From an uncultured Bacteroidales bacterium (lineage in GTDB: Bacteria; Bacteroidota; Bacteroidia; Bacteroidales; Paludibacteraceae): 24,210 nucleotides of DNA. The notes beneath the pieces are model-generated. The model saw nothing but the letters and a program-made list of their open reading frames with translations, made no database searches and had not been told where the DNA came from. Below are positions 1 through 7,107 of this stretch, one piece after another. Made by a program: the position numbers and the translations under genes. Location: NCBI GenBank assembly GCA_937911235.1, contig CALDPN010000030.1, forward strand, positions 1 through 24,210. Direction: 5' to 3'. How positions within the stretch are numbered: the stretch's first letter is position 1; each line of letters starts with the position of its first letter.

Positions 1-2
1 GT

Positions 3-205
3 GAACGTTTGGATGCTTTTGTGGCACGGGTTTGTCCCGAACTGAGCCGCAGTGCCGCCCAGCGTCTGATCGAAGAAGGCTGCATCACAAGAAACGGCAA
101 GCCCGGTAAGAAGAATGATAAACTGAATGAAGGAGACCAAATTTCCGTCACCGTTCCGGAGCCCAAGGAAGTGGACATCACGCCCACCGAAATGGCGCTG
201 GACAT
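3..205 (+). pseudogene. RluD/RluA-type pseudouridine synthase, S4-domain fragment
   Basis: The frame opens at the window edge with Glu-Arg-Leu-Asp-Ala-Phe-Val and shows a typical S4 RNA-binding domain: SRSAAQRLIEEG, then a Gly-Lys-Pro turn, then EGDQISVTVPEPKE. This is the N-terminal part of large ribosomal subunit pseudouridine synthases of the RluA/RluD family, which isomerise uridines in 23S rRNA. The catalytic domain with its Asp motif is missing. Around 198-211 the reading switches to a ProA-like sequence. Base composition is about 60% GC (36 of the first 60 bases), against roughly 27-40% in the genes that follow, so the fragment is foreign to the rest of the window and looks like a Firmicutes-type sequence. 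I read it as a fragment brought in by a chimeric join, not a working gene or fusion. Confidence 0.7.
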
Positions 206-270
206 CGTGGACAACGCCAAGATGAGCCGTCCCTCGGTGTGCAACGCCTGCGAGGTGTGCCTCGTCCATA
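198..270 (+). pseudogene. proA: Gamma-glutamyl phosphate reductase (ProA) internal fragment
   Basis: About 24 codons read ALDIVDNAKMSRPSVCNACE followed by VCLVHKD. This matches the conserved block of glutamate-5-semialdehyde dehydrogenase (proline biosynthesis), which contains the catalytic Cys in RPSVCNA. It is in frame with the S4-domain fragment, but nothing else of the roughly 415-residue enzyme is present. Its right border shares the bases ATGGACGAGGCACAC (read on the minus strand, 255-269) with the Walker B motif of the helicase on the opposite strand. Its left border shares CTGGACATCGTGGA with a plausible RluD sequence. Such short shared words at both borders suggest joins made by sequence identity, most likely during assembly. 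The family recognition is fairly safe; the cause of the join is inferred. Confidence 0.6.
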
Positions 271-893
271 AGGATTACAAGGTCGTCGAGTGATGCCAAG
301 TAATCAAAATATGATTGTCCAAGGTATTCCGAGAGACGGCGCATCCTTGGAGCACCTTTTTTGCCACCTTCCTTACTTTCTGTGTTGAACTTTGAGATAT
401 TGAAAATATTAATCTGTATTTCTGTGTTCGAAAACAGAGTACGTGCACTCTCGTATGTATCACCTGTTATTACTACAGGTGTGTTGTGTACAAACTCGGA
501 GAGTCCTTTAAATACATATTTCTCGTATGATGTATCGCCAAAATCCCTTATAAGTTTCTCGTATAAAGTAAGGTTCGGAGCAAGAATGAAGAAATGCCTG
601 ATACCTTTCTTAAGATAAAGGTAGGCGATGCAAGCACCCATAAGGCGTGTCTTGCCAATACCTGTTGCTATGGAAAATGCGAATGATGGGAAATCGCGTT
701 CAAAGTCCTTACAATGAGGACACACCTCTTTAGCCAACAACAGTTGTTCTTTCAGGTAACTATCGTATTCATCACTGTTTGCCGGTTTCTTTAGTGCAAG
801 TTTGTCGCTAAGTTTGGCAACCACCTCCAAAGCTTCTGCTAGAGGTTCACGAAGCGAAAGGCGTTGTTTTATGTAGTTTACGGTAGTATTCAT
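255..893 (-). CDS. Type III restriction Res-like DEAD/DEAH helicase, N-terminal part
   Basis: The minus-strand frame starts with ATG at 893-891 (MNTTVNYIKQRLSLREPLAE) and stays open for more than 210 codons. Visible motifs are a Walker A block (SFAFSIATGIGKTRLMGA, about residues 70-87), a motif Ia region (FFILAPNLTLYEKL) and a Walker B/DEAH box (DLVILMDEAH, Met at codon 209). This is the N-terminal RecA-like domain of the large Res-type helicase-nucleases of Bacteroidota, which translocate on DNA as part of restriction or defence systems. The second RecA domain and the nuclease domain are absent. Just after DEAH the frame enters the antisense of the ProA fragment and reads on to the window edge without meaning. 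It begins 5 bases after the stop of the SIR2-like gene, as expected for an operon. No methyltransferase gene is visible. Certain as a helicase; the subtype is likely. Confidence 0.75.
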
Positions 894-898
894 AGTAT

Positions 899-1535
899 TT
901 ACAATTCTGGTGGTAAATAAAACTGGTCGCAGTTTGTTATAGGAATTATTGATACAGGTTCATAAGGCTTTTTCTTGTGAACTGGTAAAACTGCATCGAT
1001 ATTTTGCATAACCTCATTTGCTCTTGGGTCTTGAATATATATCTTATTTAAATAATCCATTGAACTTATTAATGATTTATCAACAACGCGATTGAAGAAA
1101 GGAAATGTATAACCAACAACAACTAAAATTCTAGCTTCTTTTATCTGTTCAATCGCAGTCTTTATTGTTGGAATATCATCGCTCTTCTTTTTTGAAGTTT
1201 CCCATGCAAATGACAATAGACTCTCATTGTCTTTATATGCGTATATTATTTTGTCGAGTATTGTCTTGTTCAGTTTATGATTACTGCGAAAATTTGCTAA
1301 GGAATTCCAGTTATTGAACGATGCTGTTCCATTAATTTTAAATATTGTTGGAGATTTTGTTATTTCATTATCATGTATACTATAACAGCCAATATCTTTT
1401 GGCGTAATTATAGTTTTTTTGTATTCATTGAATGCAATTTCAAATTGACTATCATAGTTCCATGTTAATATTTTTATTCTATCTGGAATCTCTAAATTGG
1501 GTGTCAATATATTTGCCAGAAATCTTAATAACACC
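899..1535 (-). CDS. SIR2-like domain protein, C-terminal part
   Basis: The open frame covers about 211 codons and ends with TAA at 901-899. Two blocks look like the NAD-binding SIR2-like fold of bacterial defence proteins: ILTWNYDSQFE with a following FKINGTA block, and ILVVVGYTFPFFNRVVDK near the C-terminus (a 'viGySfp' type strand). Such proteins usually hydrolyse NAD+ as effectors of anti-phage systems, or act as SIR2-type deacylases; I cannot tell which from this part. The N-terminal Rossmann half is missing because upstream of about 1535 the sequence becomes pyrI. The apparent first codon (GTG at 1534) is therefore probably not a real start. The gene is very AT-rich (about 27% GC near 1381-1440), common for defence genes. 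It is 5 bases ahead of the helicase gene, so co-transcription is likely. Confidence 0.6.
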
Positions 1536-1697
1536 TTTTTTGCCTAACTTGTTACTATCTAAGTTGTTACCAATAGTAATTTGGTCAGAAATAGTATCTA
1601 GATGAAGGATGTTTACTATTTGGAATAATTTGTCGGCAGGAATATGGTCTATTACAGTACCATTTTCTAGTGCTCTTACTACTAATTCTTTTTTCAT
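1518..1697 (-). pseudogene. pyrI: Aspartate carbamoyltransferase regulatory chain, N-terminal fragment
   Basis: From ATG at 1697 the frame reads MKKELVVRALENGTVIDHIP, then a DKLF block, DQITIGNNL and KLGKKGVIKIS. This is the allosteric nucleotide-binding domain of PyrI, which binds CTP/ATP and regulates PyrB. About 60 of the usual ~150 residues are present. The second half, including the four-cysteine zinc domain that contacts PyrB, is absent: after KIS the sequence turns into the SIR2-like gene around 1505-1535. A longer reading from 1718 is possible but would overlap pyrB. The chosen start leaves 13 bases after the pyrB stop, consistent with the usual pyrB-pyrI operon. The break is probably an assembly join, so the real organism may well have an intact pyrI. 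Confidence 0.8.
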
Positions 1698-1710
1698 CTT
1701 CTTTGTTTTT

Positions 1711-2613
1711 TTAAACAAGTCCTAAAATATCGCAAATAACAGCTTGACGAGCATATACACCATTACGAGCTTGTTCAAAATAGTAAGCTTTTGGATTGTC
1801 ATCTACGTCTTCTGAAATCTCATTGACACGAGGAAGTGGGTGAAGAATACGTAGGTTGTCTTTGCTGCCGTCTAGCATGCTGTTGTGTAGGGTATAGGTG
1901 TTTTTCACTTTTTCATATTCCACAAGGTCGGTGAAACGTTCTTGTTGCACGCGAGTCATATATAGAATATCGGTTTCTTTTAGTATCTCATTCATATCTT
2001 CTAGTTCTCTGAATGGGATATTGTGTTTTTTGCAATAGTCTATATATTGTTCTGGCATTTGTAATTCTTTTGGAGCAACAAAGTTAAATGTTGGGTTAAA
2101 GAAACGCATTGCCATTAGTAGCGAGTGAACTGTGCGACCATATTTTAGGTCACCTACCATACTTAGGTTTAAACCTTCTAGAGTGCCTTGGGTTTTCTTG
2201 ATAGAATAAAGGTCTAGCATGGTTTGAGTAGGGTGTTGGTTTGCACCGTCGCCTGCGTTAATCACTGGCACAGATGATACTTCAGATGCTAATCTTGCTG
2301 CGCCTTCTACTGGGTGACGCATAATGATTAGGTCTGCGTAGTTGCTCACCATTTTAATAGTGTCTTTAAGGGTTTCGCCTTTTGAAGAACTAGATGTTGC
2401 AGCGTCTGAGAAACCAATTACTCTACCGCCAAGTCTGTTTACTGCTGTTTCGAAGCTTAGGCGTGTGCGGGTAGATGGCTCGAAGAATAGTGTTGCAACA
2501 AGTTTGCCGTCTAGCAGTTTGTTGTTTGGGTTTTGTTCAAACTTTTCTGCTAAATCTAATATGCGTAGTATGTATTCTTTACTGCAATCTGATATAGATA
2601 CTAGACTTTTCAT
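1711..2613 (-). CDS. pyrB: Aspartate carbamoyltransferase catalytic chain
   Basis: PyrB condenses carbamoyl phosphate and aspartate to N-carbamoyl-aspartate, the first committed step of pyrimidine synthesis, in the cytoplasm. The 300-residue length is normal. Seen motifs: the carbamoyl-phosphate loop FFEPSTRTRLSFE (43-55), the mobile loop SSSSKGETLKD near 75-85, a MRHP block, GDGANQHPTQTMLDL, and the C-terminal HPLPRVNEI. All key Ser-Thr-Arg-Thr and His-Pro residues are present. The start ATG at 2613 gives MKSLVSISDC, as usual for the family. It is followed 13 bases later by the pyrI fragment, indicating the dodecameric PyrB/PyrI type enzyme. Upstream, 100 bases of heptad repeats separate it from the DUF1015 gene, and I see no TAnnTTTG promoter there, so read-through from upstream is possible. 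Confidence 0.96.
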   Translation of the reverse strand: MKSLVSISDCSKEYILRILDLAEKFEQNPNNKLLDGKLVATLFFEPSTRTRLSFETAVNRLGGRVIGFSDAATSSSSKGETLKDTIKMVSNYADLIIMRHPVEGAARLASEVSSVPVINAGDGANQHPTQTMLDLYSIKKTQGTLEGLNLSMVGDLKYGRTVHSLLMAMRFFNPTFNFVAPKELQMPEQYIDYCKKHNIPFRELEDMNEILKETDILYMTRVQQERFTDLVEYEKVKNTYTLHNSMLDGSKDNLRILHPLPRVNEISEDVDDNPKAYYFEQARNGVYARQAVICDILGLV

Positions 2614-2617
2614 AATA

Positions 2618-2710
2618 AATTAGGAATGTGGAATTAGGAATTAGGAATGAGGAATGAGGAATAGGGTTAATGCAATTTAACTCCTAACTCCTAATTCCTA
2701 ACTCCTAACT
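2618..2710. repeat. Inverted heptad repeats (TTAGGAA/TTAGGAG type)
   Basis: The spacer between DUF1015 and pyrB is almost wholly built of 7-base units. The left half has GGAATTA/GGAATGA units on the plus strand and the right half has ACTCCTA/ATTCCTA units. The two halves are complementary, so the RNA could fold into a long imperfect hairpin with its loop around 2665-2680. Related units occur at 18675-18704 and, once, at 12643-12650. The hairpin may act as a partial terminator or RNA stabiliser between the two genes. No open reading frame or promoter is visible inside. Confidence 0.8.
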
Positions 2711-2713
2711 GTT

Positions 2714-3955
2714 TTATACTAACTTGTGAATTACTAGACCTGAGCGAAGCTTAGGCTCAAACCATGTGGTTTTTGGAGGCATGATGTTGCCAGTGTCTGC
2801 AATGTCGATAAGTTGTTTCATTGAAACTGGATATAGAGCAAGAGCAACTTTCATTTCGCCGCTGTCTACACGTTTTTTAAGTTCGCCAAGACCACGAATA
2901 CCGCCTACGAAGTCGATACGTTTGTCGCTTCTTAAGTCTTTAATGCCTAGGATTTCGTCTAGGATTAGGTTTGAAGAGATAGTTACGTCTAACACGCCGA
3001 TAGGGTCGTTGTCGTTGTAAGTACCTTCTTTTGCTGTTAAAGAATACCATTTACCGCTTAGGTATAGTGAGAAATTGTGAAGTGCGTTTGGTTTGTAGAT
3101 TTCTTCACCCATTTCTTTTACTTCGAAGTTTGCTTCTAATGCTTTTAGGAATTCTTCGTCAGAAAGACCATTCAAATCTTTTACTACACGGTTGTAGTCG
3201 ATAATGTTTAGTTGGTTGTCTGGGAAACAAACTGCTAAGAAGTAGTTATATTCTTCATCACCAACGTGATTTGGATTTTGTTTGCGTTTTTCGTCGCCTA
3301 CTAGGGCAGCTGCTGCACTACGGTGGTGACCGTCTGCGATGTACATTGCTGGGAACTGAGCGAAAATTTCTGTGATGCGAGCAATTGTAGCTGCGTCGTC
3401 GATTACCCAGAAGTGGTGACCGAAACCGTCAGGTGCTACGAAGTCGTATTCTGGTTCGCCAGCTACAACTTTAGATACAATAGCATCTAGTTCGTCTTGG
3501 TGTGGGAATGCAAAGAATACTGGCTCGATATTTGCGTTGTTAACACGAACGTGTTTCATACGGTCTTCTTCTTTGTCTCTACGTGTAAGCTCGTGTTTTT
3601 TAATTTTGCCTGTCATGTAGTCTTCTACTGCTGCGCAAACTACTAGACCATATTGGGTTCTACCATTCATGGTTTGTGCATAAACATAATATTTGTCTTC
3701 TGCGTCTTGTACTAACCAACCATTGTCTTGGAATTTTTGGAAGTTTTCTGCTGCTTTAGCATAAACTCTTTCGTCGTGTTCATCTGTACCTACAGGGAAG
3801 TCAATTTCTGGCTTAATGATGTGGTATAGAGATTTTTCGTTACCTTCTGCTTCTGCGCGTGCTTCTTCAGAGTTTAATACGTCGTATGGACGAGAAGCTA
3901 CTTGTTCTACAAGTGCTTTTGGTGGGCGGATACCCTTAAATGGTTTTACTATCAT
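2714..3955 (-). CDS. DUF1015 family protein
   Basis: The 413-residue cytoplasmic protein begins MIVKPFKGIRPPKALVEQVA and contains SRPYDVLNSEEAR, SLYHIIKPEIDFP, the strongly conserved ADGHHRSAAA (near residue 210) and FVGGIRGLGEL towards the C-terminus. These are signatures of the DUF1015 family, common in Bacteroidota and often encoded near serine biosynthesis genes. A role linked to serine metabolism has been suggested for the family, but nothing in this window tests that: no serA or serC is visible. It lies 18 bases downstream of mnmD and upstream of the pyrB repeats, so it is probably transcribed from the mnmD promoter. Codon use matches its neighbours. Family assignment is firm; molecular function is unknown. 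Confidence 0.85.
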   Translation of the reverse strand: MIVKPFKGIRPPKALVEQVASRPYDVLNSEEARAEAEGNEKSLYHIIKPEIDFPVGTDEHDERVYAKAAENFQKFQDNGWLVQDAEDKYYVYAQTMNGRTQYGLVVCAAVEDYMTGKIKKHELTRRDKEEDRMKHVRVNNANIEPVFFAFPHQDELDAIVSKVVAGEPEYDFVAPDGFGHHFWVIDDAATIARITEIFAQFPAMYIADGHHRSAAAALVGDEKRKQNPNHVGDEEYNYFLAVCFPDNQLNIIDYNRVVKDLNGLSDEEFLKALEANFEVKEMGEEIYKPNALHNFSLYLSGKWYSLTAKEGTYNDNDPIGVLDVTISSNLILDEILGIKDLRSDKRIDFVGGIRGLGELKKRVDSGEMKVALALYPVSMKQLIDIADTGNIMPPKTTWFEPKLRSGLVIHKLV

Positions 3956-3973
3956 GATATTATAATTAATAGG

Positions 3974-4618
3974 TTATCTTACTGCGGAGAGTTTCTCGCG
4001 TTTGCCGGGAGGGCCGGGTAGGCGGTGTACGGTGAAGCCTGCGGCTTGCAGATTGCGGCGTACATATCCTTTGGCACAATAGGTGGTGAGGATTGCTCCT
4101 GAGTTGCAATGCGAAAAAATCTTTTCAAATATTTCTAAAGACCAAAGTTCTGGTTGTTTTTCTGGCGAAAACGCGTCGTAATACACCACGTCAAACATAT
4201 AATCCTTAAGGTCTAAAGAGCAAAAATCGCTATTTATTTTTACAATCTCAAAGTTACTGCAAATTTTTGAATTTTCACCCCATTTTGCTGCATGAAGTTT
4301 CAACAAAATGTCTTTTTTTTCTGGTGCAAGAATTTCGGCGTAGTTTAGGCTTTGGGCTTGCTCCATGGAGATAGGGTAGAGTTCCACTGTGTAGTAGTAG
4401 ATTTTCTTGTTTGTTTTCTCTGCTTCAAGCAATGTGAGAAGAGCATTTAGACCTGTTCCAAAGCCCATTTCAAGTATGTGAATTTCATCTTTTTTACACT
4501 CATAAAAGCCATCTTTTATGAAAATATGCATGCTTTCCTGTATCGCTCCATGAGTAGAGTGATAGTATTCACCTATTTGCTCATTATATAATGTTATAGA
4601 ACCGTCTTCTGTGATCAT
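3974..4618 (-). CDS. mnmD: tRNA (mnm5s2U34) methyltransferase
   Basis: MnmD transfers a methyl group from S-adenosylmethionine to nm5(s2)U at wobble position 34 of tRNAs, completing the mnm5 modification made by MnmE/MnmG. It is the stand-alone equivalent of the methyltransferase half of MnmC. The 214-residue protein has the SAM-binding loop ILEMGFGTGLNALLT (about 47-61), the catalytic-site block VVYYDAFSPEKQPELW and the C-terminal TTYCAKGYVRRNLQAAGF and RLPGPPGKRE motifs typical of the family. There is no oxidase domain, so it is not a full MnmC. The gene is divergent from argS over an 82-base spacer with back-to-back promoter elements, and DUF1015 follows 18 bases after its stop. Identification is confident. 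Confidence 0.92.
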   Translation of the reverse strand: MITEDGSITLYNEQIGEYYHSTHGAIQESMHIFIKDGFYECKKDEIHILEMGFGTGLNALLTLLEAEKTNKKIYYYTVELYPISMEQAQSLNYAEILAPEKKDILLKLHAAKWGENSKICSNFEIVKINSDFCSLDLKDYMFDVVYYDAFSPEKQPELWSLEIFEKIFSHCNSGAILTTYCAKGYVRRNLQAAGFTVHRLPGPPGKREKLSAVR

Positions 4619-4653
4619 GTTTTCTTTGTATTTTTTATCCCCCCTCTAAACCA

Positions 4654-4681
4654 CAAAAGTAAATAAAAATTATTATCTTTG
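4654..4681. promoter_or_regulatory. Divergent Bacteroidota-type -7 boxes for mnmD and argS
   Basis: On the plus strand TATCTTTG at 4674-4681 fits the Bacteroidota -7 consensus TAnnTTTG and would start the argS transcript a few bases downstream, giving a leader of only about 12 bases. On the minus strand TACTTTTG (4661-4654) fits the same consensus for mnmD. No clear -33 TTTG element is present for either, so strength is uncertain. The two boxes are only 12 bases apart, so the polymerases would compete for the same DNA. Confidence 0.55.
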
Positions 4682-4700
4682 CGGTCATTATTAAAGAATT

Positions 4701-6485
4701 ATGGAAAAAGATTTAATTTTATCTGTAAAAAACGCTGTACAAGCATTGTACGGGGCAGAAATTGGTGATGCGCAAGTAACTCTTCAAAAGACAAAGAAAG
4801 AGTTTGTTGGTGACTGGACATTAGTGTGCTTTCCACTGCTAAAAATTTCACGAAAAAATCCTGCTGTTACTGCAGAAGAAATAGGTGCATATTTAAAGGA
4901 AAATGATTCTAAGATTTCAGATTACAATGTAATCAATGGTTTCTTGAACCTTTCTATCAATGCAAATTCTTGGGTGGATTTACTAGAAAATATCTCAAAA
5001 GATGAGAAGTTTGGTTTCAAAGAAGTAACTGAAAATTCTCCACTTGTGATGATTGAATATTCTTCTCCAAACACAAATAAACCTCTTCACTTAGGCCATA
5101 TTAGAAACAACCTTTTAGGCTTTAGCCTTTCTGAAATTATGAAGGCTAATGGTTATAAAGTGGTGAAAACCAACATTGTAAACGACCGTGGTATTCACAT
5201 TTGCAAATCTATGCTAGCATGGCAAAAATTTGGCAATGGTGCTACTCCAGAGTCTATTGGCAAAAAAGGTGACCACTTAGTTGGCGACTATTACGTAGCG
5301 TTCGACAAGGCTTATAAGGCAGAAATTAAAGAACTTATGGCTGGTGGTATGGACGAAGAAGAGGCTAAGAAAGAAGCTCCACTTATGAAGGAAGCACAAG
5401 AAATGCTTCGTAAATGGGAGGCTGGCGACGCTGAGGTGCGCACTCTTTGGAAAACCATGAACGACTGGGTTTATGCTGGTTTCGACGAAACATACAAACG
5501 CCTAGGTGTAGATTTTGACAAGATTTATTATGAATCTGACACATACCTTGTAGGTAAAGAAAAAGTGCTTTCTGGACTTGAAAAAGGCTTGTTCTTCAAA
5601 AAAGAAGACGGTTCTGTTTGGGCAGATATGACAGACCAAGGTCTAGACCAAAAACTTCTGTTACGTGCAGATGGTACTTCTGTGTATATGACTCAAGATA
5701 TAGGTACTGCTACACTTCGTTTCTCAGATTATCCAATCGACAAAATGATTTATGTGGTAGGTAACGAACAAAACTATCACTTCCAAGTGCTTTCTATTCT
5801 TCTAGACCGTCTTGGTATGGAGTGGGGTAAAGACCTAGTTCACTTCTCATACGGTATGGTGGAACTTCCAGAAGGTAAAATGAAGAGCCGTGAAGGTACT
5901 GTGGTGGATGCAGACGACCTAGTTGATGAAATGGTGGGTACCGCAACAGAAATTTCTAAAGAACTTGGTAAACTTGATGGCTTAACAGAAGAAGAAATAT
6001 CTTCTATCTGCGAAATGATTGGTCTTGGTGGTCTTAAATACTTTATATTAAAAGTAGACCCACGCAAAAACATGACCTTCAACCCTAAAGAGTCTATCGA
6101 CTTCAATGGCAACACAGGTTCTTTCATTCAATATACTCACGCTCGTATCTGCTCTGTGCTTCGTAAGGCAGCAGAACAAGGCATTGCACTTGCAGAGCTA
6201 AACAAAGATATTGAACTAAAAGAAAAAGAAGTGTCTCTAATTCAGGCTCTTGCAGCATTCCCAGCGGTTGTTGCACAAGCTGGTAAAGAATACAGCCCTT
6301 CTTTAATTGCAAACTATACTTACGAACTTGTTAAAGAATACAACCAATTCTATCACGACTTTAGTATCCTAAAAGAAGAAAACTTGAGACTTAAAAATAT
6401 GCGTCTAGTGCTTTCTGCCAACGTAGCGAAAGTGATAAAGAGTGCGATGTCACTTCTTGGTATCAGTGTTCCAGAAAAAATGTAA
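4701..6485 (+). CDS. argS: Arginyl-tRNA synthetase
   Basis: ArgS charges tRNA-Arg with arginine using ATP in the cytoplasm and is a class I synthetase. The 594-residue length is normal. An N-terminal arginyl-tRNA synthetase additional domain (about 1-90) comes first. The HIGH-type motif is in SSPNTNKPLHLGHIRNN (HLGH at 130-133) and the KMSKS-equivalent is KMKSREG (about 393-399). The C-terminal DALR-type anticodon-binding domain follows (FIQYTHARICSVLRKA and onwards). All expected landmarks are present, with no frameshift. The gene stands alone on the plus strand between a divergent promoter region and a strong terminator at 6507-6536. Confidence 0.97.
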   Translation: MEKDLILSVKNAVQALYGAEIGDAQVTLQKTKKEFVGDWTLVCFPLLKISRKNPAVTAEEIGAYLKENDSKISDYNVINGFLNLSINANSWVDLLENISKDEKFGFKEVTENSPLVMIEYSSPNTNKPLHLGHIRNNLLGFSLSEIMKANGYKVVKTNIVNDRGIHICKSMLAWQKFGNGATPESIGKKGDHLVGDYYVAFDKAYKAEIKELMAGGMDEEEAKKEAPLMKEAQEMLRKWEAGDAEVRTLWKTMNDWVYAGFDETYKRLGVDFDKIYYESDTYLVGKEKVLSGLEKGLFFKKEDGSVWADMTDQGLDQKLLLRADGTSVYMTQDIGTATLRFSDYPIDKMIYVVGNEQNYHFQVLSILLDRLGMEWGKDLVHFSYGMVELPEGKMKSREGTVVDADDLVDEMVGTATEISKELGKLDGLTEEEISSICEMIGLGGLKYFILKVDPRKNMTFNPKESIDFNGNTGSFIQYTHARICSVLRKAAEQGIALAELNKDIELKEKEVSLIQALAAFPAVVAQAGKEYSPSLIANYTYELVKEYNQFYHDFSILKEENLRLKNMRLVLSANVAKVIKSAMSLLGISVPEKM

Positions 6486-6506
6486 GACGGAAAACATTAT
6501 CATAAT

Positions 6507-6536
6507 AAAAAAAGAAGCCTTAGGGCTTCTTTTTTT
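6507..6536. terminator. Bidirectional intrinsic terminator between argS and HD gene
   Basis: An A-run leads into the stem AAGAAGCC, loop TTAG, GGCTTCTT and a T-run. The A-tract on one side and T-tract on the other let it work in both directions for the convergent argS and HD-domain genes. The stop codon of the HD gene (6537-6535) touches the T-tract. Confidence 0.9.
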
Positions 6537-7068
6537 ATGCAAACTTCTTATACCATTCGTCAAACTGCTCTATGTATAGTGGGTCGTGCTTTATTAACGA
6601 CGCCTTTACTCGTTCTAGAGGTTTTTCTTCGCCGAGGTGAGTCTTTGAGAAGAATTTATCGGCAAAGCAGATGATTTGTTCTTCTATGGAGATAGGGTAA
6701 AGCACTCTATCTAGTGGAAGTGGCAGATTTCTTTCTTTAATAGAAGTGGGTGTGAGACCGCAGCCAGTGTGGCGCTCTGCAATTTTGGCGTGCTGCTCAA
6801 GGCCTTCTGCACGCAAAATCTCTGCTCCCAAAATGCCATGACAAATGTATGGCTCAGTGCCGTAGCAGTAGATGCCAGGGGCATTGCAACGTACCACGCC
6901 TATATCGTGAAGTAGTGCGGCTTCTTCAAGAAATTTAAGGTCGATATTCCACTCTGGGTGTTTGCGAGCAATCTCCAAAGCTTTAGCAGCCACACTCTCG
7001 CCGTGACTTATTAAAATCTTTAATAAATCTTCGTTGCCTACACAATATTTTTCTAAAAGGTGTTTCAT
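6535..7068 (-). CDS. HD-domain phosphohydrolase-like protein
   Basis: A 177-residue protein with a single HD domain. A conserved His is at about 22 (ISHGESVA), the metal-binding His-Asp pair at 54-55 (AALLHDIGV), and further His residues follow in YICHGILGAEIL and AERHTGCG. HD proteins are metal-dependent phosphohydrolases; small ones like this often act on nucleotides or related phosphate esters, but the substrate cannot be read here. I start it at ATG 7068 (MKHLLEKY). A start 8 codons earlier (7092) would put the N-terminus inside the palindromic repeat at 7081-7105, which recurs elsewhere as non-coding DNA. It is the last gene of the cation exchanger, dCMP deaminase, S41 protease operon and ends in the terminator shared with argS. 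Confidence 0.82.
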   Translation of the reverse strand: MKHLLEKYCVGNEDLLKILISHGESVAAKALEIARKHPEWNIDLKFLEEAALLHDIGVVRCNAPGIYCYGTEPYICHGILGAEILRAEGLEQHAKIAERHTGCGLTPTSIKERNLPLPLDRVLYPISIEEQIICFADKFFSKTHLGEEKPLERVKASLIKHDPLYIEQFDEWYKKFA

Positions 7069-7080
7069 GTTTAATAATTT

Positions 7081-7105
7081 CGGACACTGCACGCAGTGTC
7101 CCTAC
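7081..7105. repeat. REP-like palindrome, copy 1
   Basis: The 20-base core GGACACTGCACGCAGTGTCC (7082-7101) is two 9-base arms around AC, flanked by C on the left and CTAC on the right. The same element occurs at 13300-13324, and a variant at 12608-12632. All lie just downstream of a minus-strand stop codon (here the S41 protease). It could serve as an mRNA-stabilising or partly terminating hairpin between the protease and HD genes. Confidence 0.85.
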
Positions 7106-7107
7106 GG

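Noticed and set aside
9..293. A 94-codon open frame that could be an S4-ProA fusion protein
   Set aside because: The two halves belong to unrelated families, each is a small internal piece, and the border lies in a word both could share. A chimeric join explains it better than a real fusion.
361..618. Plus-strand open frame of 85 codons
   Set aside because: It lies fully antisense to the helicase gene, whose motifs (Walker A, DEAH) are clear; the plus-strand translation has no recognisable features.
7069..7092. Upstream start (7092) for the HD-domain gene
   Set aside because: It would place the N-terminus within the palindromic repeat that recurs elsewhere as non-coding DNA; ATG 7068 gives a natural N-terminus.
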